Shown here one piece after another: positions 9,993 through 18,487 of a DNA stretch of 64,000 bases. This DNA is from Chloroflexota bacterium (GTDB taxonomy: Bacteria; Chloroflexota; Dehalococcoidia; Lucifugimonadales; Australimonadaceae): positions 25,794 through 89,793 of the forward strand of contig VXQP01000074.1 of assembly GCA_009838965.1 (NCBI GenBank), read 5' to 3'. The translations under genes were made by a program, and so were the position numbers. Each line of letters begins with the position of its first letter. Position 1 is the first letter of the stretch. The notes beneath the pieces were generated by a model, which did no database searches, was not told the origin of the DNA, and saw nothing but the letters and a program-made list of their open reading frames with translations.

Positions 9993-11126
9993 CTATCCGG
10001 TCGGGATGCCGATAGCCTCGAGGTACTTGTCCGTCAGTCTGCTGAAGTGGTCGTTCAACTCGGTCCCCGGCGGAACGATCTTCGAGCCCTTGGACTTGAC
10101 CAGGTTGGCGTACGGCGTGTCCTCGGCAAGGGCCAGGTCGGACGTCGGGCGTACCTCCGTCCACAGCGCCCTGCCCTCAGGCCCCATCAGGAACGCCGCG
10201 AACAGCTTGGCCGCGTTCGGGTTGGGCGAGTTCTTCGGCACGAAGTGGTGCACCGGCTCCACGGAGATGGTCTCGACCGGAACGATGTCCAGCGGCGCGC
10301 CCTTCGACCAGAGGTTCTGGAAGGAGCTGAGGTTGATCTCCAGCGCACAGGAGACCTCGCCGGACGCCACCAGGTCGCCGACGACGCCGTTGCCGCGTTG
10401 CGCCTTCAGGTTGTTCGCCTTGACGCCGGACAGGTACTCCGCAACATCGTCCTCCTCCCAGAGGCCGGGACGCGAGTCGCCGTACTCAGGAAGGTTGGTC
10501 AAGTAGATGAAGCCCTTGAGCCGGTTCTCGACGACGATCTCCCCATCGAACTTCGGGTCGAGCAGGTCCGCGTAGGACTGCGGGAACTCGTCGCCGGGGA
10601 GCCTGTCGGTATTGCAGATGGGCGCGTGCGGCACACCCACCTTGAGCCAGATGCGGTTGTCCGAGTAGACGAGGTTCGGGTCGACGCCGAGCTCCTCGAC
10701 GATGTCCGTGAGGTCTTCGGCGAGGTCCTCCTCGATCACGCGGTTATCGCGTCCGGGGTCGGTAACGTCAACGGTGATCCTGCCGGCCTGCGCCTCCAGG
10801 AAGAGACGCTCTCGCAACTCGGCGCTGTTGGCAGTGATGAGGCTCACCTTGACGCCGGGGTACTTCGCCTCGAAGGCGCCGATTATGGCGGTCGTGCGTT
10901 CCTCGGTGTCGGTCGTTGCCCAGACGATCCCACCTTCCTGCTGCGCCGCCGCGTACAGCTGGTCGAGCAGGCCGGGCACCGGCGTCGGCGTCGCCTGGGG
11001 CGCGGGCGTCGCAGTGGGGGTGGGCGTGGGATCGCTGCCGCAGGCAGCGAGCGACGCCACTGCCAGCAGCGCAACCAGCGTTGCCAGAACGGCGCGCGAA
11101 CAGATGCCGATAAGCTTCCGGTTCAT
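9993..11126 (-). CDS. Iron-type ABC transporter substrate-binding lipoprotein (FbpA/AfuA-like)
   Basis: A 377-residue exported lipoprotein. A basic N-terminus and hydrophobic segment end in a lipobox (SLAACGS, Cys near residue 29), followed by a Pro-Thr linker ([18 protein letters not shown]) that holds the binding domain off the membrane. The mature part has the type-II binding protein layout (IVWATTDTEERTTAIIGAFEAKYPG, later FVPKNSPNPNAAKLFAAFLM) seen in AfuA/FbpA. I choose ATG 11124-11126 because GGGAGG precedes it; the longer reading adds twelve unsupported residues. First gene of the binding protein-permease-ATPase-SDR operon. Iron ligands were not verified, so substrate is inferred from family. 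Confidence 0.9.
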   Translation of the reverse strand: MNRKLIGICSRAVLATLVALLAVASLAACGSDPTPTPTATPAPQATPTPVPGLLDQLYAAAQQEGGIVWATTDTEERTTAIIGAFEAKYPGVKVSLITANSAELRERLFLEAQAGRITVDVTDPGRDNRVIEEDLAEDLTDIVEELGVDPNLVYSDNRIWLKVGVPHAPICNTDRLPGDEFPQSYADLLDPKFDGEIVVENRLKGFIYLTNLPEYGDSRPGLWEEDDVAEYLSGVKANNLKAQRGNGVVGDLVASGEVSCALEINLSSFQNLWSKGAPLDIVPVETISVEPVHHFVPKNSPNPNAAKLFAAFLMGPEGRALWTEVRPTSDLALAEDTPYANLVKSKGSKIVPPGTELNDHFSRLTDKYLEAIGIPTG

Positions 11127-11258
11127 GTCATCCTCCCTCTGACCGGATGAAGGGTTTGCCAAGTGGCGTCACCCACCGCGGGAACCTAACACCGCGTATG
11201 CCGAGCGTCAACGCTCACGCACCGAATTAGAAGAAGCGGAGTCGGCTGGTGCCCGGGG

Positions 11259-12527
11259 CTATGCGCTCACGAGCGAGGGGTCCATGCGCGGGATGAGGTC
11301 TGTGCGCCAATCATCGTCCGCCGGGAGGATGCTCTCCGCGGCGCGCAACTCGTAGTAGCTGGGAGCGACGCCCTGCGGGTCGCCGCCGTCCTGCACGGTG
11401 CGCACCGCCTCTTCCAGCAACTTCCGCGCCGCGATGATTGCCTTGTCAGCAGGGCCAAGGTGCTCACGGGAGCGGTCCACGATGGGGCCCATCATCTCCT
11501 GCACTGCGCGGTCCTGCGTGTTGATGCCAACGATGCCGGTGAAGGTGTCTGTCTTCTGCACGGCCCTGTCTATCAGCCAGCTGTTGGAGCGATTGCGGAT
11601 GGAGCGGAAACCGTTCTCCGCGTCCACGTCCACACCGAAGATGTTGCCGGTCTCCTCCGGCCCGGCCTTGCCCTTGTCCAGCGGCATAGCCTCGTTGTAG
11701 TACCAGTTCCATACGAGGCACTTGTAGTCGTCTATCGGCACCCAGTGGTGCCCGTGGACCTGGTTCTGGATGCCCCGTCCCGCCGGGCGCAACTGCGTCC
11801 ACGGCATGATGAAGTGGTAGCCCCGCACGTACTGCCGGTCCGTGCCGAGCGGACGGATGCCGAAGTAGCGGTAGCCGTAGTCCGTGACATCCACCTCCAG
11901 CGACGGCGCGGCGCCCTGTACGAAAGCGTCGTTCACCGGCAGACCGGGCTGCGAGGGATTCGGACGCAGCGCCCGGTGCATGATGGGCGCGTGGGACGTG
12001 TCGATGCCGCCCTCGAGCGCCTGGAGCCAGTTGCACTCCTCCACCACCTTCGTTACCACGCGATGCTCCGCAGGCACTCCCGTCCATGCGAAATTGGGGG
12101 GAGGGGGCTGCTTCTCCTTCGGCCCCATGTATACCCACAGCACGCCTCCGACCTCGGCAACGGGGTAGGAAACGGTCTGGATCTTGGACGCGAACTGCTT
12201 CGGCTCGTTCATCTGGTCGACGCACTGGCCCGTCACGTCGAACTTCCAGCCGTGGTAGACGCAGCGCAGGCCGTTCTCCTCATTCCGGCCCAGCCAGAGC
12301 GACGTGAGCCGGTGCGGGCAGTACTCGTCGAGCACGCCAACACGTCCGCTCGTGTCGCGGAACGCCACGAGGTCCTCGCCGAGGAGGCGCAAGCGCACAG
12401 GGGTGCAGTCCGGCTCCGGCAGTTCCCAATCGAGCAGCGCCGGCAGCCAGTAGCGCCGGAGCGTCTCCCCCATCGGGGTGCCCGGCCCAACCCGGGTGAG
12501 CAGTTCATTCTGCTGAGCAGTGAGCAT
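11259..12527 (-). CDS. Rieske ring-hydroxylating oxygenase, alpha subunit (phthalate dioxygenase-like)
   Basis: A 422-residue single-component-type oxygenase. The N-terminal Rieske domain has CPHR near residue 68 and CVYHGWKFD near 88. The C-terminal domain has the mononuclear iron site GGIDTSHAPIMH, with two His about residues 176-182. The family dihydroxylates or demethylates aromatic compounds using electrons from a separate reductase, which is not next to it. I use ATG 12525-12527 (MLTAQQNELLTRVGPGTPMG), the typical family start; a longer reading would overlap the divergent gene. The nearest candidate electron carrier in the window is the small Rieske protein at 1005. The ring substrate is unknown. 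Confidence 0.92.
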   Translation of the reverse strand: MLTAQQNELLTRVGPGTPMGETLRRYWLPALLDWELPEPDCTPVRLRLLGEDLVAFRDTSGRVGVLDEYCPHRLTSLWLGRNEENGLRCVYHGWKFDVTGQCVDQMNEPKQFASKIQTVSYPVAEVGGVLWVYMGPKEKQPPPPNFAWTGVPAEHRVVTKVVEECNWLQALEGGIDTSHAPIMHRALRPNPSQPGLPVNDAFVQGAAPSLEVDVTDYGYRYFGIRPLGTDRQYVRGYHFIMPWTQLRPAGRGIQNQVHGHHWVPIDDYKCLVWNWYYNEAMPLDKGKAGPEETGNIFGVDVDAENGFRSIRNRSNSWLIDRAVQKTDTFTGIVGINTQDRAVQEMMGPIVDRSREHLGPADKAIIAARKLLEEAVRTVQDGGDPQGVAPSYYELRAAESILPADDDWRTDLIPRMDPSLVSA

Positions 12528-12690
12528 CGCCTGATGCGCCTCCAACGTGCGGACTCTCCCGCAAGATACTCCCAGCCCCACGGGCGGGCAAGCCTTCACG
12601 ATGCTGCGAACAGCAACCCAAACGACACCGGATGCGGTAGGATGAACCGGTACTCTTCTACCATCCTCCCCAGCCTCCGAGCAGCCTCGC

Positions 12691-14505
12691 TTGAACACCA
12701 TCTGCCCGCAATGCGGCACTGCGAACGCCGTCCACCACCGCTTCTGCTTCTACTGCGGCCACGCGCTCATGCCTGCCGGCGTTCCTTCCGCCTCAACTCC
12801 TTCACGAACAGCTCCATGGCACACGTCCACGGAAGCGGTCAGCAAGGGTATCGGGGCAGGGTGGAGAACAGCACAGGGACTCAGCCGGCAGACCGCACGA
12901 GCGCTGGCTCCCCTGGCGGGTGCGTTCGCCGCTCTCCCTGTGTCCGCCGAGCAGAACACACGCGCAGGCAGCCGGATACGACTGTGGGAGATAGCGGTCA
13001 TCGCCGCACTGACCTTCGTCGCAGCGGTCATCCGTACGCAGAACCTGGAGACCGTCCCGCCCGGTATCGCGAACGACGAGGCTGAGTTGGCGCTCGAGGC
13101 GCTACGCGTCTCTCGAGGCGAGGTATGGCCCGGCGCCTGGACCGGCGTGACGCTGGGCACACCTGCGGGGCTCGTCCACCTGCAGGCGCTGCTCCTGCTC
13201 TTCCGGGACGCCAGCATCGCCACGGCCCGATGGAGCGCCGTGCTCCCCGGCGTCGCGCTCATACCCGTCGCATACTTCCTGATGCGGCAGCTCTTCCCCG
13301 CGCGGACGGCCATCCTCACCGCGGCATTCCTCACCTTCCACATCTGGCTCCTCGTCTTCAGCCGCATCGCGTTCCCGGCCATGCCTGCCGTCTTCTGCTT
13401 CGCGGCGAGCATCTGGCTGCTCATCGCCGGCGTACGGTCGAACCGCTGGTGGACTGCCGGACTCGGCGGCATCCTTTTCGGACTCGGGTGGTACACCTAC
13501 AAGTCCTTCCCTCTCTATGCGGTCGCGGTGTGGGGGGTGCTCGTCCTCTTCCTGCTGCTGCGCCCGGAAACGCGACGCAGGGAGGTCTACTGGTTCCTCG
13601 GCGCTTCCGTGGCGGTCAGCGCGCACATGGTCTTCTTCTATCTCGCGTCCGACGTTATCGAGGCGTCCCTACGCCTGTACGACAGGACGCCTCTCTCCCC
13701 TTCAGCACTCATCAGCCGAGGGTGGGAGGTGGTCACGTACGTCCATACGCCCATGCCGCGCGAGGGGAACGTCGGGACCGGCGGGATACCACTGCTGCAC
13801 TTCAGCACGGAGGTGTTCTTCTGGACAGGCCTGGCAACACTCCTCCTATCCTTCAGGAAACGCCCCAGCCAGCTGCTGCTCGCAGGCTGGCTCATCTCGC
13901 TCGTACCCGCCGTTCTGACACCCGACGCGGAGAGTCGGCGCTACCTGCTCGGCATCTTCTTCGTCCTCGCGATCGCAGCGGTCGGGCTGGACACCATCGT
14001 CTCGCTGGTGCACAACCGCTGGAACCGGTACACGCGTGCGCTCCCGATCCCCATCCTCGCCGGGTGGTTCGGGAACGCAATAGCCGCGGTCGCGCTCGCC
14101 GCATTCGTGCTCCTCTTCGCCGGACAGCAGGCTCGCGACTACGACAACTGGCTCGTGGAATCGGAGTGGGCCCTGGCCCGCAAGGAGGTGGAGGCGGTGC
14201 GGTTCGCGCAGTCGCTGGGCGCCGGATACGAGGTGCGCCTCTACAACGACCGCCTGCCCCGGACGAATGCCGTCGTGCAATGGTTCCTCCGCGACACGGA
14301 GACCACCAACGGCAGCCCGATCTTCGGGGGGAGCGGCGCGATAGACGCGGAGACGGTGAGCGAACCGACGGTGTGGCTGTTGGCCGAAAACTACCTGACG
14401 CTCATCCCGCAGTTGGAATCGGCCTTCCCCGAGGGGAACCTCTCGTTCGAGAACAACGAGCAGGGAGAGTTGCTCTACGCGGCGTACGTGCTGGATACCT
14501 CGTAA
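12691..14505 (+). CDS. Membrane glycosyltransferase (GT39/PMT-ArnT type) with N-terminal zinc ribbon
   Basis: 604 residues. The first 25 residues are a zinc ribbon (CPQCG...FCFYCG), followed by a linker of about 70 residues and then a polytopic GT-C fold with roughly 10-11 helices. An IANDEAELALEA motif after the first helix (near residue 130) places acidic catalytic residues in the first extracytoplasmic loop, as in PMT/ArnT enzymes that use polyprenyl-phosphate sugars. A soluble C-terminal domain of about 125 residues ends with ELLYAAYVLDTS. The start is TTG 12691, which preserves the zinc ribbon; no internal ATG would. The acceptor is unknown. Downstream genes (small membrane protein, MATE) may be co-transcribed. 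Confidence 0.8.
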   Translation: MNTICPQCGTANAVHHRFCFYCGHALMPAGVPSASTPSRTAPWHTSTEAVSKGIGAGWRTAQGLSRQTARALAPLAGAFAALPVSAEQNTRAGSRIRLWEIAVIAALTFVAAVIRTQNLETVPPGIANDEAELALEALRVSRGEVWPGAWTGVTLGTPAGLVHLQALLLLFRDASIATARWSAVLPGVALIPVAYFLMRQLFPARTAILTAAFLTFHIWLLVFSRIAFPAMPAVFCFAASIWLLIAGVRSNRWWTAGLGGILFGLGWYTYKSFPLYAVAVWGVLVLFLLLRPETRRREVYWFLGASVAVSAHMVFFYLASDVIEASLRLYDRTPLSPSALISRGWEVVTYVHTPMPREGNVGTGGIPLLHFSTEVFFWTGLATLLLSFRKRPSQLLLAGWLISLVPAVLTPDAESRRYLLGIFFVLAIAAVGLDTIVSLVHNRWNRYTRALPIPILAGWFGNAIAAVALAAFVLLFAGQQARDYDNWLVESEWALARKEVEAVRFAQSLGAGYEVRLYNDRLPRTNAVVQWFLRDTETTNGSPIFGGSGAIDAETVSEPTVWLLAENYLTLIPQLESAFPEGNLSFENNEQGELLYAAYVLDTS

Positions 14506-14582
14506 AGGGACGAACGGCTGGCGGTCAGAATGCGCTGCTTGCACGGTTTACTACTTTCCGGTAATACAGAGTTGAGGCTCCC

Positions 14583-14990
14583 ATGGACCCATCTTTCTCT
14601 GACATAACCCGCGAAGCCTGGCTCCTCTTCGGTGGTGTTCAGCTAGCTGCAGTGGTTGTATTTCTGACCGTCCGGCCCGTCAGCAGATGGGCGACACGCG
14701 AGTTGAGAGGCTACAGCGCCACCTCGTGGACGGTTCCCCCCCTCTGGGTGGGGATCGGGAACGGCATCATCGAACGTCTGCTGATAGCAGGGGTCGTCTT
14801 CCTGTCGCCGGAGGATGCCGTACTGGTGGGCATCGCCTGGCTCACGCTGAAGACGGCACTCTCGCTGCGCGGGTTCTGGGGTGAAGACACGGCACGGCGG
14901 GTGAACGGCATCATCTTCCTCTGGACGTCCGTCGCCTCCATGCTCGTCGGCGTGGCTTCCGGCTTTCTCCTGCGCGCTCAGGCGGCCTGA
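14583..14990 (+). CDS. Hypothetical small membrane protein
   Basis: 135 residues with about four hydrophobic helices (residues 12-30, 60-80, 82-98 and 113-131), no signal peptide and no recognised motif. The tail is FLLRAQAA. It starts with ATG 14583 and ends 2 bp before the MATE gene GTG, so the two are likely co-translated. Function unknown; the location suggests a role connected with the exporter or the preceding glycosyltransferase, but nothing in the sequence shows it. Confidence 0.75.
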   Translation: MDPSFSDITREAWLLFGGVQLAAVVVFLTVRPVSRWATRELRGYSATSWTVPPLWVGIGNGIIERLLIAGVVFLSPEDAVLVGIAWLTLKTALSLRGFWGEDTARRVNGIIFLWTSVASMLVGVASGFLLRAQAA

Positions 14991-14992
14991 CA

Positions 14993-16420
14993 GTGAGCCG
15001 CATGCGGCACAGACGCATGGTGCGCTCCGCTTACGCGACGCGCGACCTCACGACCGGCGGAGTGCGGCGCAACCTCTGGTTCATCGCGTGGCCGCAGATG
15101 GTCGCCGGCGTCTTCAATGCGTCGGACCAGCTCGCTGACATCTTCTGGGCTGCGAAGGTCGCCGGGTTCAACGCGATAGGCGGCATCGGCGTCGCTCAGG
15201 CATACGGCCAGCTCATCATGATGGCTCGGATGGGGCTCGACGTGGGGATGCAGGCCATGATCGCCCGCGCGGTCGGCGCGCGGCGGATCGACCTCGCGAA
15301 TCACGCGATGCTGCAGGCATTCACGCTCACCTTCCTCCTCTCACTCGTGCTGGCCATCTTCGGGATCGTGTTCGCGCCGTTCCTGCTCAGCATCGTGGGC
15401 GTAAGCCAGGCGGTGGCAGACGTGGCGGTCGTCTACCTGCAGTTCCAATTCGCCGCAGCCGGCGTACACAGCTTCCGGCAGACGACGGGCGCAGCGCTAC
15501 AGGCCTCCGGCGACACGCTGACCCATATGAAGTCCACGATAGCGTCGCGGGTGCTGCACCTCGTCATCAGCCCGTTCCTCATCTTCGGCTGGTTCGGACT
15601 GCCGGACATGGGAATCGCCGGAGCGGCGGCGGCTAACGCGGTTGCGCACGTCGTGGGCATCGTCTGGAACCTGTACGCGCTCAGTTCGGGCTCCTCGCGG
15701 CTCAAGCTTTCACTGCTCGACTACCGCGTGGACCTGCCGATGATGTGGCGCATCATCAGGATCGGCGCCCCGGCCACGGCCACGCAGATGGAGCGCGGCC
15801 TCTCCGAGATGGTGCTGATCAGGCTCGTCTCCCCATTCGGAGACATACCGCTGGCGGCGTACTCCCTCACTCGAAGGCTGGAGCGGATGACGAACATCGG
15901 CAGCCAGGGCATGGGACGGGCCTCCGGCATCCTGGTTGCGCAGAACCTCGGCGCTGACCAGCCGGACCGGGCACGGGCCACGGTCAAATGGGCTGTCGGC
16001 TACGTCATGGTCATACGCGGCGCAGCCGGCCTCCTGCTCATCGTATTCCCGGAGTTCTTCATCGGCCTGTTCAGCAGCGACCCGGAATTCGTCGATACAG
16101 CCGTAGTCTGGTTACGTATCCAGGCGGTGGCAGGGACCCTGCTGGGCGGCGGACAGGTCTTTCAGCAATCGTTCAACATAGCGGGCGATACTCTCGCGCC
16201 CATGCTCGTGACGTTCATGAGTATGTGGGTCATGGAGATCCCTATCGCGTTCGTGTTGTCGCGATGGACGTCCGCCGAAGCGCTCGGCATCGCCATCGCC
16301 ATCGCTATCGCGATGCTCATACGCTTCGCACTCTACGGAGGCTACTACTTCACCGGCAGATGGCTGAACGTGGACGTGCTGCCTCAGTCTGCTCCCGTCG
16401 AAGAGGCACGTTCGCCCTGA
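14993..16420 (+). CDS. MATE family multidrug/toxic compound exporter
   Basis: A 475-residue inner-membrane antiporter with about 12 helices in two pseudo-symmetric halves. Family features include the N-terminal NLWFIAWPQMVAGVFNASDQLADIFW segment, FRQTTGAALQASGDT in the first half and FQQSFNIAGDTLAPM at the equivalent place in the second half. MATE proteins expel cationic drugs or metabolites with Na+ or H+. The start is GTG 14993; internal ATGs at about residues 4 and 9 are possible. It follows the small membrane protein by 2 bp. The substrate cannot be inferred. Confidence 0.92.
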   Translation: MSRMRHRRMVRSAYATRDLTTGGVRRNLWFIAWPQMVAGVFNASDQLADIFWAAKVAGFNAIGGIGVAQAYGQLIMMARMGLDVGMQAMIARAVGARRIDLANHAMLQAFTLTFLLSLVLAIFGIVFAPFLLSIVGVSQAVADVAVVYLQFQFAAAGVHSFRQTTGAALQASGDTLTHMKSTIASRVLHLVISPFLIFGWFGLPDMGIAGAAAANAVAHVVGIVWNLYALSSGSSRLKLSLLDYRVDLPMMWRIIRIGAPATATQMERGLSEMVLIRLVSPFGDIPLAAYSLTRRLERMTNIGSQGMGRASGILVAQNLGADQPDRARATVKWAVGYVMVIRGAAGLLLIVFPEFFIGLFSSDPEFVDTAVVWLRIQAVAGTLLGGGQVFQQSFNIAGDTLAPMLVTFMSMWVMEIPIAFVLSRWTSAEALGIAIAIAIAMLIRFALYGGYYFTGRWLNVDVLPQSAPVEEARSP

Positions 16421-16427
16421 CGCAGCG

Positions 16428-16994
16428 CTAGCGGTTCAACTCCATCGGCTGCGAGCATTCGCCCGTGGCCTCGTCTATGTGCTCCAGCCGTTGACCGCGG
16501 CCCTTCATCAGCACGAGTTCCACGGCGCCTTCGGCCTCCGCGGCCTGCCGGTGCACGTTGAACGGCCCGTCGTACAGGTAACCGAACTCCCCCGGCATGA
16601 TGTGATGGTCCTGCACCAGCTCCAGCGTCGCGAGGGGCGTTGAGCCGTCGTCGACGCGGCGCCAGGACGTGTAACGTTCGCTGCCTTCGAGCAGGCCGAT
16701 GACGACCCACCCCTCGTGGCTGTGGATAGCCGTGGGCGTGTTCGGCGGATACTGCGCAAGCAGCAGGCGGAACAGGCCATCCGGGTCGTCGTACAGTTTC
16801 TGCCCGGGGAGGCCTGAGCTGATGGTGGCGGGTTCGCCGATGCTCCAGAAATAGTCCCGGCTGTTCTCCCCACCGAAGCGCTGCAACAGATGCCCGAGCT
16901 GGAGGATCGACTCCATGCCGGCTTCATTGGCATCGAGCGATTGCCGGACATCATGGCCGAACTCTTCAACGGTGTAGCGGCTGACGATGTTCAC
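16428..16994 (-). CDS. Cupin-fold protein, cysteine-dioxygenase-like
   Basis: A 188-residue soluble protein with a double-stranded beta-helix. The metal-binding box PPNTPTAIHSHEGWVVIGLLEG gives His-x-His and a nearby Glu near residues 92-96, and the second cupin box is in GYLYDGPFNVHRQ near 142. This resembles the cysteine-dioxygenase-like thiol dioxygenase group, but the substrate is unassigned. The start is GTG 16992-16994 with GAGGAGG at proper spacing. It is monocistronic, convergent with the MATE gene and divergent from the amino-acid ABC operon. Confidence 0.78.
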   Translation of the reverse strand: MNIVSRYTVEEFGHDVRQSLDANEAGMESILQLGHLLQRFGGENSRDYFWSIGEPATISSGLPGQKLYDDPDGLFRLLLAQYPPNTPTAIHSHEGWVVIGLLEGSERYTSWRRVDDGSTPLATLELVQDHHIMPGEFGYLYDGPFNVHRQAAEAEGAVELVLMKGRGQRLEHIDEATGECSQPMELNR

Positions 16995-17125
16995 GCAGGC
17001 CTCCTCGTGCAGGTTGGATCACGTCGAACAGGACGATGAACGGGAGAATCCTACTACTATCGGCCCTTCAGAGACCCCCGAGCCGCACCTAACCTGGCAC
17101 GCGGCACCAGGGCGGATTGTGTCTG

Positions 17126-17154
17126 TAGTCATTGACTGTCGTATGCACTATAAT
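17126..17154 (+). promoter_or_regulatory. Sigma70-type promoter of the amino-acid ABC operon
   Basis: -35 TAGTCA (17126-17131), 17-bp spacer, -10 TATAAT (17149-17154), about 70 bp before the ATG at 17228. The -10 is a perfect consensus in a GC-rich genome. The stretch 16995-17125 holds no gene or other signal I can see. Confidence 0.65.
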
Positions 17155-17227
17155 CCGTCATCGCGGCGGCACAATCCGCCGTCGGTTCCAACCATGGGAA
17201 CGAAACGAACCTTGGGAGGGTCATCGA

Positions 17228-18382
17228 ATGAAAGTGCGAATGCTACTGGTCATATCCGTTCTTGCCGTGGCCTTGACCGCGGTGGTCGCCTGTGGCGACT
17301 CAGGGGAGTTGGATGACGCCAACGCCCGAATCGCGGAACTGGAGAGTGAGCTTGGCGACACCAAAGCGATGCTGAGCGAGGCTGAGGCTGCCGCAGCCGC
17401 TACCACGGGCAACCGCATCCAGCGCATCCGCGACCGCGGCGTGCTCATCTGTGGCAGCCGCATCGACGTCGCCGGATACGGCGCACTCGACGACGCCGGC
17501 CGCAACATCGGCTTCGACATCGACCTCTGCCGCGCGGTGGCCGCAGCCGTCCTCGGCGATGGCGAAGCCATTGAGGTCCGCCCCTTCACCGCCGCCGAGC
17601 GCGGCCCGGCCCTGCAGGCCGCCGAAATCGACATGATGGCCCGCACCGTAACCTGGACCACCTCCCGCGACGCGCAGTGGGGCGACTACACCTACACGAC
17701 GTTCTACGACGGGCAGGGCTTTATGGTCCCGGATGACCTCCTGGCGGCGGACGGGAGCCCCGTTGACTCCGCGCATGACTTGAGCGGCGCGGCGGTGTGC
17801 GTCATCGCCGGCACAACGACCGAATTGAACATGGCCGACTTCTTCCGCCAGAACAACTACGACTACAACCCGAACGTGTTCGAGGAGAACGATGCGGCCC
17901 GGGCGGCATACCTCTCCGGTGCATGTGACGTCTTCACCAACGACCGCTCGCAGTTGGCCGCCATCCGCAGCACGTTCGACAACCCCGGCAACCACGTCAT
18001 TCTCCCGGAGACCATCTCCGAGGAGCCCCTCACTCCCGTCGTCCCCCACGGCGACACCCAGTGGTTCGACCTGGTCAAGACCATCATGGCCGGCCTCATC
18101 TACGCCGAAGCCTACGGCATCACCAGCGGCAACATCGACCAGGTGCTCGCAGGCGAGAACGCAAAGGCTCAGCGGCTCCTCGGAGCGCCGGACACGAGTT
18201 TCGGACAGGAATCGCTCGGCCTCAGCCAGACCGTGATGCAGGACGTGCTCCGCGCCGTCGGCAGCTACGGCGAGATCTACGACCGCAACCTCGGCCCGGA
18301 CACCCCCATCAACCTCCCGCGGACCGGGCGCAACCGCCTCTGGATCGACGGCGGCCAGATCTACGCTCCGCCGCTGCGCTAA
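17228..18382 (+). CDS. aapJ: General L-amino-acid ABC transporter substrate-binding lipoprotein (AapJ/BztA-like)
   Basis: A 384-residue exported binding protein. The signal segment ends in a lipobox (TAVVACGD, Cys near residue 20). It is followed by a predicted short coiled coil (ELDDANARIAELESELGD and on to TKAMLSEAEAAAAA) instead of the Pro-Thr linker used by the other binding proteins here. The mature domain begins IQRIRDRGVLICGSR and continues as an AapJ-type family 3 protein (DAAGRNIGFDIDLCRAVAAAVLGD-like segment, later TNDRSQLAAIRS). The start ATG 17228 has GGGAGGG upstream. First gene of a complete binding protein-permease-permease-ATPase operon for polar amino acids. Confidence 0.93.
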   Translation: MKVRMLLVISVLAVALTAVVACGDSGELDDANARIAELESELGDTKAMLSEAEAAAAATTGNRIQRIRDRGVLICGSRIDVAGYGALDDAGRNIGFDIDLCRAVAAAVLGDGEAIEVRPFTAAERGPALQAAEIDMMARTVTWTTSRDAQWGDYTYTTFYDGQGFMVPDDLLAADGSPVDSAHDLSGAAVCVIAGTTTELNMADFFRQNNYDYNPNVFEENDAARAAYLSGACDVFTNDRSQLAAIRSTFDNPGNHVILPETISEEPLTPVVPHGDTQWFDLVKTIMAGLIYAEAYGITSGNIDQVLAGENAKAQRLLGAPDTSFGQESLGLSQTVMQDVLRAVGSYGEIYDRNLGPDTPINLPRTGRNRLWIDGGQIYAPPLR

Positions 18383-18417
18383 CCCGCAGACCGATACGAC
18401 GCACACACGCATGCGCG

Positions 18418-18451
18418 GAACGCCCCCTCCCTTTCGCGGGAGGGGGCGTTC
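18418..18451 (+). terminator. Hairpin between aapJ and aapQ
   Basis: A perfect 14-bp stem (GAACGCCCCCTCCC / GGGAGGGGGCGTTC) with loop TTTCGC, 35 bp after the aapJ stop and about 37 bp before the permease. No U-tract follows, so it suits partial attenuation or 3' protection of the aapJ message. Confidence 0.75.
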
Positions 18452-18487
18452 TCATGTAGCCCGGCGCAGTTCCCGCGCAGATTGAGC

